From: Aeromonas eucrenophila
Lineage (GTDB): Bacteria; Pseudomonadota; Gammaproteobacteria; Enterobacterales; Aeromonadaceae
Length of the DNA: 64,000 nucleotides
Assembly: GCF_000819865.1 (NCBI RefSeq)
Contig: NZ_CDDF01000005.1
Span: 870,252 to 934,251, forward strand
Reading direction: 5' to 3'
Shown: piece after piece, positions 55,920-64,000 of the stretch
Position numbering within the stretch: the stretch's first letter is position 1
How the letters are laid out: every line of letters starts with the position of its first letter
The notes under the pieces: generated by a model
The model's database searches: none
What the model saw: only the letters and a program-made list of their open reading frames with translations
Told to the model about the DNA's origin: nothing
Program-made: the position numbers and the translations under genes

Positions 55920-57134
55920 ATGAAACTGCCTATTTACCTTGATTATTCGGCAACCTGCCCGGTAGACCCGCGGGTCGCAGAAAAAATGATGCAGTGCCTC
56001 ACCATGGACGGCCTGTTTGGCAACCCTGCCTCCCGCTCTCACCGTTTCGGCTGGCAGGCCGAAGAGGCGGTGGATCTGGCCCGTAATCAAGTGGCAGAGC
56101 TGATTGGCGCGGACCCTCGCGAGATCGTCTTCACCTCAGGTGCGACTGAATCCAACAACCTGGCCATCAAGGGCGTTGCCCATTTCTACGCTGGCAAGGG
56201 CAAGCACATCATCACCTCCAAGACCGAGCACAAGGCGGTTCTCGATACCTGCCGTCAGCTGGAACGTGAAGGCTATGAGGTGACCTACCTCGAGCCGATG
56301 CCAAATGGTCTGTTCACCATCGAACAGATCGAAGGTGCCTTGCGCGATGACACCATCCTGGTGAGCATCATGCACGTCAACAACGAGATCGGTGTGGTGC
56401 AAGACATCGCCGCCATCGGCGAGCTGTGCCGCTCCCGCAAGATCCTGCTGCACGTGGACGCTGTCCAGAGCGTGGGCAAGATCCCGGTCGACGTGGAAGC
56501 GCTCAAGGTTGACCTGCTCTCCATGTCCGCCCACAAGGTATACGGCCCGAAAGGGATCGGTGCCCTGTTCGTGCGCCGCAAACCCCGCGTACGTCTGGAA
56601 GCCCAGATGCACGGTGGTGGTCATGAGCGCGGCATGCGCTCCGGCACCCTGCCGACTCACCAGATCGTCGGCATGGGCGAAGCCTTCCGCATCGCCAAGG
56701 AAGAGATGGCGAGCGAGAGCCAGCACATCATGGCCCTGCGCCAGCGTCTGTGGAACGGCATCAAGAACATCGAAGAAGTCTATATCAACGGCGATCTGGA
56801 CCACCGTGTCCCGGGTAACCTGAACGTCAGCTTCGCCTATGTGGAAGGGGAATCCCTCATCATGGCACTGAAGGATCTGGCGGTCTCTTCCGGCTCGGCC
56901 TGTACCTCTGCCAGCCTGGAACCTTCCTATGTGCTGCGCGCCCTTGGCCTGAACGACGAGCTGGCACACAGCTCCATCCGTTTCAGCATCGGTCGCTTCA
57001 CCACCGAGGAAGAAATCGACTACGCAATCAAGCTCATCTGCGACTCCATCGGCCGCCTGCGTGAGATGTCTCCCCTGTGGGAGATGTTCAAGGACGGCGT
57101 CGATCTGAACACGGTCGAATGGGCTCATCACTGA
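55920..57134 (+). CDS. iscS: Cysteine desulfurase IscS
   Basis: 404 aa. The pyridoxal-phosphate Lys lies in [15 protein letters not shown], and the catalytic Cys loop in [21 protein letters not shown]. The start [19 protein letters not shown] matches E. coli IscS. It mobilises sulfur from cysteine for cluster building and tRNA thiolation. It follows iscR by 55 bp. Confidence 0.98.
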   Translation: MKLPIYLDYSATCPVDPRVAEKMMQCLTMDGLFGNPASRSHRFGWQAEEAVDLARNQVAELIGADPREIVFTSGATESNNLAIKGVAHFYAGKGKHIITSKTEHKAVLDTCRQLEREGYEVTYLEPMPNGLFTIEQIEGALRDDTILVSIMHVNNEIGVVQDIAAIGELCRSRKILLHVDAVQSVGKIPVDVEALKVDLLSMSAHKVYGPKGIGALFVRRKPRVRLEAQMHGGGHERGMRSGTLPTHQIVGMGEAFRIAKEEMASESQHIMALRQRLWNGIKNIEEVYINGDLDHRVPGNLNVSFAYVEGESLIMALKDLAVSSGSACTSASLEPSYVLRALGLNDELAHSSIRFSIGRFTTEEEIDYAIKLICDSIGRLREMSPLWEMFKDGVDLNTVEWAHH

Positions 57135-57188
57135 TCCTTGCCCGCGCGGCAAGGGTTTGGTGAACAACGGAATTAGCAGGAGTTAGAT

Positions 57189-57572
57189 ATGGCTTACAGT
57201 GAAAAAGTAATAGACCACTACGAAAATCCCCGTAACGTCGGTGGTTTTGACAAGAACGATCCCAGCATCGCGACCGGCATGGTCGGCGCCCCGGCTTGTG
57301 GCGACGTGATGAAACTGCAACTGAAGATCAGCGACGACGGCATCATCGAAGACGCCAAGTTCAAGACCTACGGCTGCGGCTCCGCCATCGCCTCCAGCTC
57401 CCTGGTGACCGAGTGGGTCAAGGGCAAGACCCTGGACGAAGCGGCCGGGATCAAGAACACCGACATCGCCGAAGAGCTGGCGCTGCCACCGGTGAAGATC
57501 CACTGCTCCATTCTGGCGGAGGATGCCATCAAGGCCGCCATCGCCGATTACAAGCAGAAGAAAGGTCTCTAA
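57189..57572 (+). CDS. iscU: Fe-S cluster scaffold IscU
   Basis: 127 aa. Cluster-ligand Cys residues are in GAPACGDVMKLQL (Cys37), YGCGSAIASSSL (Cys63) and KIHCSILAEDA (Cys106). LPPVK, the motif bound by HscA, lies just before the last one. It starts with AGGAG upstream, 54 bp after iscS. Confidence 0.98.
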   Translation: MAYSEKVIDHYENPRNVGGFDKNDPSIATGMVGAPACGDVMKLQLKISDDGIIEDAKFKTYGCGSAIASSSLVTEWVKGKTLDEAAGIKNTDIAEELALPPVKIHCSILAEDAIKAAIADYKQKKGL

Positions 57573-57587
57573 GGTCCGGAGAGCAGT

Positions 57588-57911
57588 ATGGCCATTACCA
57601 TGACAGATGCCGCAGCGGCGCGGGTTTCCTCTTTTATAACCAACCGGGGCAAGGGCATCGGCCTGCGCCTCGGCGTCAAGACCACAGGTTGTTCGGGCCT
57701 TGCCTATGTGCTCGAGTTCGTGGATGAGCTGGCCGCTGAGGATCAGGTATTCGAGCAAAACGGTGTCAAGATCATCGTCGATGCCAAGAGCCTGATCCAT
57801 CTGGATGGCACTGAGCTGGACTTCGTCAAGGAGGGCCTCAACGAGGGCTTCCAGTTCAACAATCCCAACGCCAAGGGCGAGTGTGGTTGTGGCGAAAGCT
57901 TCAGTGTATGA
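57588..57911 (+). CDS. iscA: Fe-S cluster assembly protein IscA
   Basis: 107 aa A-type carrier. The three conserved Cys are in [15 protein letters not shown] and [12 protein letters not shown]. IscA delivers iron or clusters to targets. It lies 15 bp after iscU. Confidence 0.97.
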   Translation: MAITMTDAAAARVSSFITNRGKGIGLRLGVKTTGCSGLAYVLEFVDELAAEDQVFEQNGVKIIVDAKSLIHLDGTELDFVKEGLNEGFQFNNPNAKGECGCGESFSV

Positions 57912-57995
57912 GCGATTGAACCGGCAGCGTGCTGCCGGTTCAGCCGTTTCAAGGTGGATGGCGAGCCAGGTGCAAGCCTTCGAGTCTAAGGACGC

Positions 57996-58517
57996 ATGAT
58001 GAATCATTTCGAGCTGTTCGGGCTGGCAGAGGGCTTCGAGCTCGATACCCGCCAGCTGGCCGAGACCTACCGCCGGTTGCAAACCCAGTTCCATCCCGAT
58101 CGTTTCGCCACCGCCCCCGAGCGGGAGCAGTTGGCTGCGGTGCAGCGTGCCGCCCAGATCAACGACGCCTTCACCACCCTCAAGGCACCCCTGCGCCGGG
58201 CCGAGTACCTGCTCTCCCTGCGCGGCACCGACATCCGTGGTGAGCAACAGACCCTGCAAGACACCGCCTTCCTGATGCAACAGCTGGAGTGGCGCGAGCG
58301 TCTGGCCGAGTTGAAAGGGGAAGCGGATCCTGAGGGGGCCATCGAAGATTTTCGCCGCGAAATCAGGCATGATCACCAGTCGCTGATGCAACGGCTCACC
58401 GCCAGTCTCACCTCGGGTGATGATCTGGCCGCCGCCGATTGCGTGCGCAAACTCAAGTTTGTCGACAAGCTCCTCGAGGAGCTGGAACGATTCGAAGACT
58501 CGCTGTTCGAGTCTTGA
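57996..58517 (+). CDS. hscB: Co-chaperone HscB
   Basis: 173 aa. The J-domain (about residues 1-75) contains the HPD motif in QFHPDRFATAPEREQ. The C-terminal helical domain binds IscU. AAGGACGC precedes the ATG. HscB brings IscU to HscA. It is 84 bp after iscA. Confidence 0.96.
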   Translation: MMNHFELFGLAEGFELDTRQLAETYRRLQTQFHPDRFATAPEREQLAAVQRAAQINDAFTTLKAPLRRAEYLLSLRGTDIRGEQQTLQDTAFLMQQLEWRERLAELKGEADPEGAIEDFRREIRHDHQSLMQRLTASLTSGDDLAAADCVRKLKFVDKLLEELERFEDSLFES

Positions 58518-58545
58518 TCCTCTAACGCTGGAAGTTTGATTATCC

Positions 58546-60393
58546 ATGGCATTATTGCAAATCGCCGAGCCCGGCCAGAGCGCCGCCCCTCATCAGCATA
58601 AACGCGCCGTTGGCATCGATCTCGGTACTACCAACTCGCTGGTCGCCGCCGTGCGCAGCGGCCGGGCCGATACCCTGGGTGACGAGCAGGGGCGCTCCTT
58701 GTTGCCTTCTGTGGTCCACTATCAGGCCGACGCCATTCGGGTCGGCTTCAACGCCAAACGTGAAGCCGCCCTCGATCCCCACAACACCATCGTCTCGGTC
58801 AAACGGATGATGGGCAAGGCGCTGGCCGATATCGACACCCGCCAGCAGCCCTATGAGTTTGTTGCCAGCGACAGCGGCATGCCCCAGTTGCAGACCCGTC
58901 AGGGCCTGGTCAACCCGGTGCAGGTCTCGGCCGAGATCCTCAAAGCCTTGGCCGCCCGCGGCGCCGCCTCCCTCGGTGGCGATCTCGACGGCGTGGTCAT
59001 CACCGTGCCCGCCTATTTCGATGACGCCCAGCGTCAGGGCACCAAGGATGCGGCCCGTCTGGCCGGTCTGCACGTGCTGCGTCTGCTGAACGAGCCGACT
59101 GCGGCCGCCATCGCCTACGGCCTCGACTCCGGTCAGGAAGGGGTGATCGCCGTGTACGATCTCGGCGGCGGCACCTTCGACATCTCCATCCTGCGCCTGC
59201 ATCGCGGCGTGTTCGAGGTGATGGCCACCGGTGGCGATTCGGCCCTGGGTGGTGATGACTTCGATCACCTGCTGGCGGACTGGATCAAGGCGCAGGCAGG
59301 TCTGAATGGCCAGCTCGATGCCCGCACCCAGCGCGAGTTGCTGGACCTGGCCGCCAGCGTCAAGCACGGTCTGACCGATGCGGACAGCGTCCCTTGCACC
59401 TTTGCCAACTGGCAGGGGGAGGTGACCCGTGCCCAGTTCGATGCGCTCATCACCCCCCTGGTCAAACGGACCCTGCTGGCCTGTCGCCGCGCCCTGCGCG
59501 ATGCGGGGCTGGAGCAGGTGGAGGTGCTGGAAGTGGTGATGGTTGGTGGCTCCACCCGGGTGCCGCTGGTGCGCGAGCTGGTGGGGGAATTCTTCCAGCG
59601 AACGCCGCTCACCAGCATAGATCCGGACAAGGTGGTGGCCATCGGTGCCGCCATCCAGGCCGACATCCTGGTGGGCAACAAGCCCGATGCCGAGATGCTG
59701 CTGCTGGACGTGATCCCGCTCTCCCTGGGGCTCGAGACCATGGGCGGCCTCGCCGAGAAGGTGATCCCGCGCAACACCACCATACCGGTGGCCCGTGCCC
59801 AGGAGTTCACCACCTTCAAGGATGGCCAGACCGCGATGGCGATCCACGTGGTGCAGGGGGAGCGCGAGCTGGTGGCGGATTGCCGCTCACTCGCCCGCTT
59901 TACCCTGACCGGCATTCCGCCCATGGCGGCCGGCGCAGCCCACATCCGGGTCACCTTCCAGGTGGATGCGGATGGACTGCTGTCGGTCAGCGCCATGGAG
60001 AAATCTTCCGGTGTGCAGGCAGAAATCCAGATAAAACCCTCTTATGGGTTGGCGGAAGAGGACATTCTCAGCATGCTGAGCGCCTCCATCGCCAATGCCC
60101 AGCAAGACATGGAAGCCCGCATGCTGGCGGAGCAGCAGGTCGAGGCCGACCGCGTGGTCGAGAGTCTCAATGCCGCCCTGGCCGCCGATGGCGAGGCGTT
60201 ATTGAGCCCTGCTGAGCGCGCCGAGATCGATGCCGCGATCAATCATCTGCTGGCCATGCGCAGCGCGGGCACGACCAATCAAATCAAAGATGCCATCGAG
60301 GCGGCGGATGCCGTCAGTGGCGAGTTTGCGGCCCGTCGCATGGATGCCTCCATTCGCAAGGTGCTGACCGGCCAAAACGTCAACAAGGTGTAA
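58546..60393 (+). CDS. hscA: Fe-S cluster chaperone HscA (Hsp70)
   Basis: 615 aa. Hsp70 phosphate-binding motif 1 is [16 protein letters not shown], followed by [31 protein letters not shown] and [19 protein letters not shown]. The substrate-binding domain includes [19 protein letters not shown]. HscA uses ATP to release clusters from IscU. It sits between hscB (28 bp) and fdx (1 bp). Confidence 0.98.
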   Translation: MALLQIAEPGQSAAPHQHKRAVGIDLGTTNSLVAAVRSGRADTLGDEQGRSLLPSVVHYQADAIRVGFNAKREAALDPHNTIVSVKRMMGKALADIDTRQQPYEFVASDSGMPQLQTRQGLVNPVQVSAEILKALAARGAASLGGDLDGVVITVPAYFDDAQRQGTKDAARLAGLHVLRLLNEPTAAAIAYGLDSGQEGVIAVYDLGGGTFDISILRLHRGVFEVMATGGDSALGGDDFDHLLADWIKAQAGLNGQLDARTQRELLDLAASVKHGLTDADSVPCTFANWQGEVTRAQFDALITPLVKRTLLACRRALRDAGLEQVEVLEVVMVGGSTRVPLVRELVGEFFQRTPLTSIDPDKVVAIGAAIQADILVGNKPDAEMLLLDVIPLSLGLETMGGLAEKVIPRNTTIPVARAQEFTTFKDGQTAMAIHVVQGERELVADCRSLARFTLTGIPPMAAGAAHIRVTFQVDADGLLSVSAMEKSSGVQAEIQIKPSYGLAEEDILSMLSASIANAQQDMEARMLAEQQVEADRVVESLNAALAADGEALLSPAERAEIDAAINHLLAMRSAGTTNQIKDAIEAADAVSGEFAARRMDASIRKVLTGQNVNKV

Positions 60394-60394
60394 T

Positions 60395-60733
60395 ATGCCA
60401 AAACTGATCATTCTGCCTCACCCCGAACTCTGTCCGGACGGCGCCGCCCTCGAAGGCGCGAGCGGTGAGACCATTCTGGATATAGCGCTGCGCAACGGCA
60501 TCGAGATCGAGCACGCCTGCGAGAAGTCCTGCGCCTGCACCACCTGCCACTGCGTGGTGCGTGAAGGCTTCGACTCCCTCGAGCCGAGCGACGAGCTGGA
60601 AGATGACATGCTGGACAAGGCGTGGGGACTCGAGCCGGAATCCCGCTTGAGTTGCCAAGCCCGCCTGGCGGACGAGGATCTGGTGGTGGAGCTGCCCAAG
60701 TACACCATCAACCTCGCCTCCGAACGGCATTGA
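60395..60733 (+). CDS. fdx: 2Fe-2S ferredoxin of the isc operon
   Basis: 112 aa. Cluster Cys residues are in EHACEKSCACTTCHCVV (Cys-x5-Cys-x2-Cys pattern) and in LSCQARLADEDL. It supplies electrons for cluster assembly. The start is 1 bp after the hscA stop. iscX, which usually follows in E. coli, is absent; a terminator comes next. Confidence 0.97.
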   Translation: MPKLIILPHPELCPDGAALEGASGETILDIALRNGIEIEHACEKSCACTTCHCVVREGFDSLEPSDELEDDMLDKAWGLEPESRLSCQARLADEDLVVELPKYTINLASERH

Positions 60734-60794
60734 TGGCACGTTAATTACACATGAGTGAATTGCACGTGCAGCATCCGGCGGTGCAGTAGTGATA

Positions 60795-60828
60795 TAAGGC
60801 CGACCCCTCGGGGGCCGGCCTTTTTTGT
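60795..60828 (+). terminator. Terminator of the isc operon
   Basis: AAGGCCGACCCC-TCG-GGGGCCGGCCTTTTTTG has a long stem with one small mismatch and a T6 run, about 62 bp after fdx. Confidence 0.88.
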
Positions 60829-60886
60829 ATTCGTCATTCCCGTATTTGTTCATGAAAAGAGCCCATAAAAAAGGAAGCAAGAGAAG

Positions 60887-62191
60887 ATGGCTGAGATGAT
60901 GAAGGTATTGTTATCCACCCAGGCAGCCGCCGCCCACTGGGGCGAAGGGGCCCTGCTTAGTTTCGGTGGTGATCAGGCGCTGATCCACCTGGGCCCTGTT
61001 CGCCAGGAGCAGGACGCCCTGCGCGCCATCCAGCGTGCCGCCCGTCGGCTCGAGTCCAGCGGCATCAAGCGCATCAAGCTGGAGGGGGAGGGCTGGGATC
61101 TGGAACGTCGCTACGCCTTCGCCCAGGGTTTCTATGCCGCCAAGGGTGAGCGCGAGCTGGATGTCGGTGAGCAGAGCGCCGCCGATGCCCGCGAGCTGGC
61201 TGCGCTACAGAAGGCGAGCCGCTGGGTGCGCGAGGTGACCAACGGTTGCCCGGAAGCCATCTACCCCATGAGCCTGGCGGAGTCCGCCCTGCTGCTCATT
61301 CGCGGTCTGGCGGGGGACAAGGTCAGCGCCCGCATCACCGCCGGCGAGGCCCTGCGCGAGGCCGGTCACATCGGGATCTGGTCGGTGGGCCGGGGCAGCG
61401 AGCGCGAGCCCGTGCTGCTGGAGCTCGACTACAACCCGACCGGGAATGCCAATGCCCCGGTGACCGCGGCCCTGGTGGGCAAGGGCATCACCTTCGACTC
61501 CGGCGGCTACTCCATGAAGTCCTCTGACAACATGCTGCCGATGAAATCCGACATGGGGGGCGCCGCCATGGTCACCGGTGCCCTGGCGCTGGCCATCAGC
61601 CGCGGCCTCGACAAACGGATCAAGCTCATCCTCTGTTGTGCCGAGAACCTGGTGTCGGGCAATGCCTTCAAGCTCGGCGACATCCTCACCTACAAGAACG
61701 GCATCTCGGTGGAGATCCAGAACACAGACGCGGAAGGTCGGCTGGTGCTGGCTGACGGTCTGCTGGCCGCGAGCGAGAGCGGCGCCGCCTATATCCTCGA
61801 TGCCGCCACTCTGACCGGTGCCGCCAAGACGGCGCTGGGCCGTGACTACAACGCCGTATTTGCCCTGGATGAAGCCGAGCAGGTGCGCGCCCTGGCCGCC
61901 GCCAAGGCGGAAAACGAGAAGGCCTGGCCGCTGCCGCTGGAATCCTGGCATGCGGGCCAGCTCACCTCGGCCTTCGCCGAGCTGGGCAACGTCGCCTCCG
62001 CCGAAGGCACCGCCGGTGCCACCACGGCGGCCGCCTTCCTGTCGCGCTTCGTACGCGACGAGGGCAAGGGCTGGGTACACCTGGACTTGGCCGCTTCCTA
62101 TCAGAAATCCGGCAACGAGCTGTGGGCAACCGGTGCCAAGGGCCACGGGTTAAGAACAATTGCCCGCTGGTTGCAGGAGGTGAGCGCATGA
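60887..62191 (+). CDS. pepB: Aminopeptidase PepB
   Basis: 434 aa, M17 leucyl aminopeptidase family. The metal and catalytic motifs are intact: VGKGITFDSGGYSMKSSDNMLPMKSDMGGAAMV (Lys, Asp, Asp) and NTDAEGRLVLADGL (Asp, Glu, Arg). PepB removes N-terminal residues, with a preference for acidic ones in Salmonella. AAGGAAGCAAGAG precedes the start. It is followed by a second, overlapping PepB-like gene. In E. coli it follows iscX; here it follows fdx and a terminator. Confidence 0.95.
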   Translation: MAEMMKVLLSTQAAAAHWGEGALLSFGGDQALIHLGPVRQEQDALRAIQRAARRLESSGIKRIKLEGEGWDLERRYAFAQGFYAAKGERELDVGEQSAADARELAALQKASRWVREVTNGCPEAIYPMSLAESALLLIRGLAGDKVSARITAGEALREAGHIGIWSVGRGSEREPVLLELDYNPTGNANAPVTAALVGKGITFDSGGYSMKSSDNMLPMKSDMGGAAMVTGALALAISRGLDKRIKLILCCAENLVSGNAFKLGDILTYKNGISVEIQNTDAEGRLVLADGLLAASESGAAYILDAATLTGAAKTALGRDYNAVFALDEAEQVRALAAAKAENEKAWPLPLESWHAGQLTSAFAELGNVASAEGTAGATTAAAFLSRFVRDEGKGWVHLDLAASYQKSGNELWATGAKGHGLRTIARWLQEVSA

Positions 62192-63471
62192 ACGTCTGGT
62201 TGAGCCGCGAATTTGCCGCCGCCGAGTGGGGCGAAGGGGCCCTGCTCTCCCACCGCCCCGATGGCATGGTGATCCACCTGGTGACCGCCAGCCCCTTGCT
62301 GGACATCCAGCAGGCGGCCCGTCGCCTGTGCGGGCAGGGGATCCAGAAGGTGGCCCTGTGCGGTCACTGGGAACGAGAGCAGCAGTGGGCCTTCGCTCAG
62401 GGCTTGCAGACCCCCAAGGCCGAGGTCGAGCTGCAGTGGGCCACCTCGTCCGAGGAGGACAGGGAGGAGCTGGAGGCGCGCTGGTTGTGCGGCCGTTGGG
62501 TGCGCGAGATGACCAATGCCACCCCGGAGCAGCTGGGGCCGCTGGACTTGGCGGTGGAGGCAGCCGCCTTCATCACCGAGCTGGCACCGGATCGCATCAG
62601 TCACCGCATCCTCAAGGGGGAGGCGCTGCAACAGGCGGGCTGGGTCGGTCTCTATCAGGTCGGCCGTGGCAGTGATCGGGAGCCGGTGATGCTGGAGCTG
62701 GACTTCAACCCGAGCCGGGATCCGAGGGCGCCGGTGGCGGCTGCTCTGGTGGGCAAGGGCATCACCTTCGACTCCGGTGGCTACTCCATGAAGACCTCCC
62801 AGGGCATGCTCACCATGAAGCATGACATGGGGGGCGCGGCCATCGTCACCGGCGCCCTGGCGCTGGCCATACTGCGCGGTCTGGACAAGCGGGTGAAGCT
62901 CATCCTCTGCTGCGCCGAGAACCTGGTCTCCGGCCATGCCTACAAGCTGGGGGACATCCTCACCTACAAGAACGGCACCACGGTGGAAATCGTCAACACC
63001 GACGCCGAGGGGCGGTTGGTACTGGCGGACGGCCTGCAGCTCGCTGGCGAGTCCGGGGCGCCTCTGGTCATCGACGCAGCTACCCTCACCGGGGCAGCCG
63101 TGATGGCGCTGGGGGGGCGTTACAACGCGCTCTTTGGCTTGGACAAGGGATTGGTGAGCCGGGCCATGGCTTATGCGGATGCCGAGCAGGAAGCTGCCTG
63201 GCCGCTGCCGCTGGAGCCCTGGCATCGCCAGCAGTGTCCGTCCCACTACGCCGACACTGCCAACAGCCGGCCGGTGCCGGGCGGTGGTCCGGGTGGCGCC
63301 TCCAACGCGGCGGGTTTCCTCTCCCGTTTCGTGGCCAACGAGGGGCAGGGCTGGCTGCACGTCGATCTCGCCGCCTGTTTCAGCGAGAACGGCGACAATC
63401 TGTGGGCGCCGGGGGCCAACACCCTGGGCATGCGCACCATAGCCCATACCCTGCTGGCGGAGACGCGCTGA
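62188..63471 (+). CDS. PepB-like aminopeptidase, tandem paralogue
   Basis: 427 aa. The start MNVWLSREFAAAEWGEGALLSHRPDGM aligns to the start of the upstream PepB, and its ATG overlaps the preceding stop (ATGA) with TGCAGGAGG upstream. All metal and catalytic motifs are kept: VGKGITFDSGGYSMKTSQGMLTMKHDMGGAAIV and NTDAEGRLVLADGLQLA. The copies share long identical blocks in the catalytic domain but differ in the N-terminal domain, and the region before the C-terminus differs too (QQCPSHYADTANSRPVPGGGPGG here against QLTSAFAELGNVASAEGTAG). The product may form mixed hexamers with PepB or have another specificity; this is inference. A terminator follows. Confidence 0.92.
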   Translation: MNVWLSREFAAAEWGEGALLSHRPDGMVIHLVTASPLLDIQQAARRLCGQGIQKVALCGHWEREQQWAFAQGLQTPKAEVELQWATSSEEDREELEARWLCGRWVREMTNATPEQLGPLDLAVEAAAFITELAPDRISHRILKGEALQQAGWVGLYQVGRGSDREPVMLELDFNPSRDPRAPVAAALVGKGITFDSGGYSMKTSQGMLTMKHDMGGAAIVTGALALAILRGLDKRVKLILCCAENLVSGHAYKLGDILTYKNGTTVEIVNTDAEGRLVLADGLQLAGESGAPLVIDAATLTGAAVMALGGRYNALFGLDKGLVSRAMAYADAEQEAAWPLPLEPWHRQQCPSHYADTANSRPVPGGGPGGASNAAGFLSRFVANEGQGWLHVDLAACFSENGDNLWAPGANTLGMRTIAHTLLAETR

Positions 63472-63484
63472 GCCGTGGTATGAC

Positions 63485-63515
63485 CGATGAGGGCACCCGC
63501 GGGTGCCCTTTTTCA
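63485..63515 (+). terminator. Terminator of the pepB pair
   Basis: GAGGGCACCCGC-GGGTGCCCTTTTT has an 8-bp GC stem and a T5 run, 15 bp after the second pepB-like gene. Confidence 0.85.
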
Positions 63516-63690
63516 TGGCGTTTGAAAAATGAGCAACAGATGCAGTTTTAAGGGGTTAAGGACGCTATCGTGCACAAGCGCACATTTTTTCCTGCCGCCA
63601 TGGGACAAGATGAGTCACCATGTTGTTTCGAGGGTGCTTTTGTTTAATAAAAAGTTGCTATTTTGTGTGTTATTTCGGTTTTTGTTTACG

Positions 63691-63696
63691 TATAAT
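63691..63696 (+). promoter_or_regulatory. Probable -10 box of the ndk promoter
   Basis: A perfect TATAAT at 63691-63696 lies 55 bp before the ndk start in an A+T-rich region. No good -35 is present at 17 bp; upstream T-rich sequence may compensate. Confidence 0.5.
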
Positions 63697-63750
63697 CGCC
63701 GCCGAACATGGATTCCTACAATAAAACTCTGTAGTTAAGGAAAGAACTCA

Positions 63751-64000
63751 ATGGCTATCGAACGTACCTTCTCTATCGTCAAGCCGGATGCCGTCAGCAA
63801 GAACCTGATCGGTGCCATCTACGGTCGCTTCGAGAGCGCCGGCCTGAAAGTGGTCGCCGCCAAGATGCTGCACCTGAGCAGCGAACAGGCCGCCGGCTTC
63901 TACGCCGAGCACCAGGGCAAGCCTTTCTATGACGGTCTGGTCGCCTTCATGACCTCAGGCCCTGTCATGGTACAGGTACTGGAAGGGGAAGAGGCCATTC
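63751..64000 (+). CDS. ndk: Nucleoside diphosphate kinase (5' part, cut by the window end)
   Basis: The visible 83 codons start [38 protein letters not shown], the Ndk N-terminus (KPDAV contains the nucleotide-binding Lys). They continue to VLEGEEAI. The active-site His lies beyond the window. AAGGAAAG precedes the ATG. Ndk transfers phosphate among nucleoside di- and triphosphates. Confidence 0.96.
   Translation, partial: MAIERTFSIVKPDAVSKNLIGAIYGRFESAGLKVVAAKMLHLSSEQAAGFYAEHQGKPFYDGLVAFMTSGPVMVQVLEGEEAI

Overview
The window is about 62% G+C and has dense gene packing and gene orders typical of gammaproteobacteria: isc operon with hscBA and fdx, queA-tgt-yajC-secDF, gcvTHP, zapA/6S RNA/ygfB, and ubiUV/ubiT. 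Protein sequences and neighbourhoods fit the genus Aeromonas best. That genus call is an inference from memory, not from a search.

Layout. 1-1,600: suhB (minus) and a small unknown protein. 1.6-3 kb: two tandem glutathione S-transferases. 3.1-7.9 kb: a four-gene nickel/peptide-type ABC importer whose two ATPases are fused in one chain, with a Fur-box-like site at its start. 8.2-15.1 kb (minus): a LacI-controlled sugar operon (regulator, RbsA/RbsC/RbsB-like importer, TIM-barrel isomerase, Gfo/Idh dehydrogenase) with a perfect 20-bp operator. 15.1-17.1 kb: a long non-coding leader, then emrD. 17.2-21.2 kb: 6S RNA and zapA (minus), ygfB, ubiH and ubiI. 21.3-26.3 kb: glycine cleavage genes gcvT, gcvH, gcvP.

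26.4-33.3 kb is the accessory part. It has a GlyGly-CTERM surface protein, a diguanylate cyclase pseudogene with an amber codon inside its GGEE motif, a fragment of a VOC gene, a panB that resembles actinobacterial enzymes, a LysE-type exporter with a divergent Lrp-type regulator, the intact VOC gene, a RibD/DHFR-fold protein and a small lipoprotein. 33.5-39 kb holds a RocS/RocR-like (BvgS-type) c-di-GMP signalling pair; its sensor kinase is broken by a 2-nt slip in a GC dinucleotide tract. 39-43.7 kb: a methyltransferase, a small exported protein, ahpF, ahpC, a predicted CRP-activated small RNA and a CBS-domain protein. 43.78-44.05 kb is a MITE-like element with perfect terminal inverted repeats.

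44.1-51.2 kb: queA, tgt, yajC, secD, secF, a rhodanese and nlpI. 51.3-54.4 kb: O2-independent ubiquinone genes ubiV, ubiU and ubiT plus a small membrane protein. 54.5-60.7 kb: trmJ and iscRSUA-hscBA-fdx with a near-consensus IscR site. 60.9-63.5 kb: two tandem, translationally coupled pepB paralogues. 63.75 kb to the end: the 5' part of ndk.

The window carries both O2-dependent (UbiH, UbiI) and O2-independent (UbiU, UbiV, UbiT) ubiquinone functions, as expected for a facultative anaerobe. No CRISPR array, rRNA, tRNA, prophage or complete insertion sequence was seen. The observations most worth a second look are the frameshifted hybrid kinase, the amber GGEE motif, the panB block bracketed by VOC sequence, the CRP-linked small RNA candidate and the MITE.
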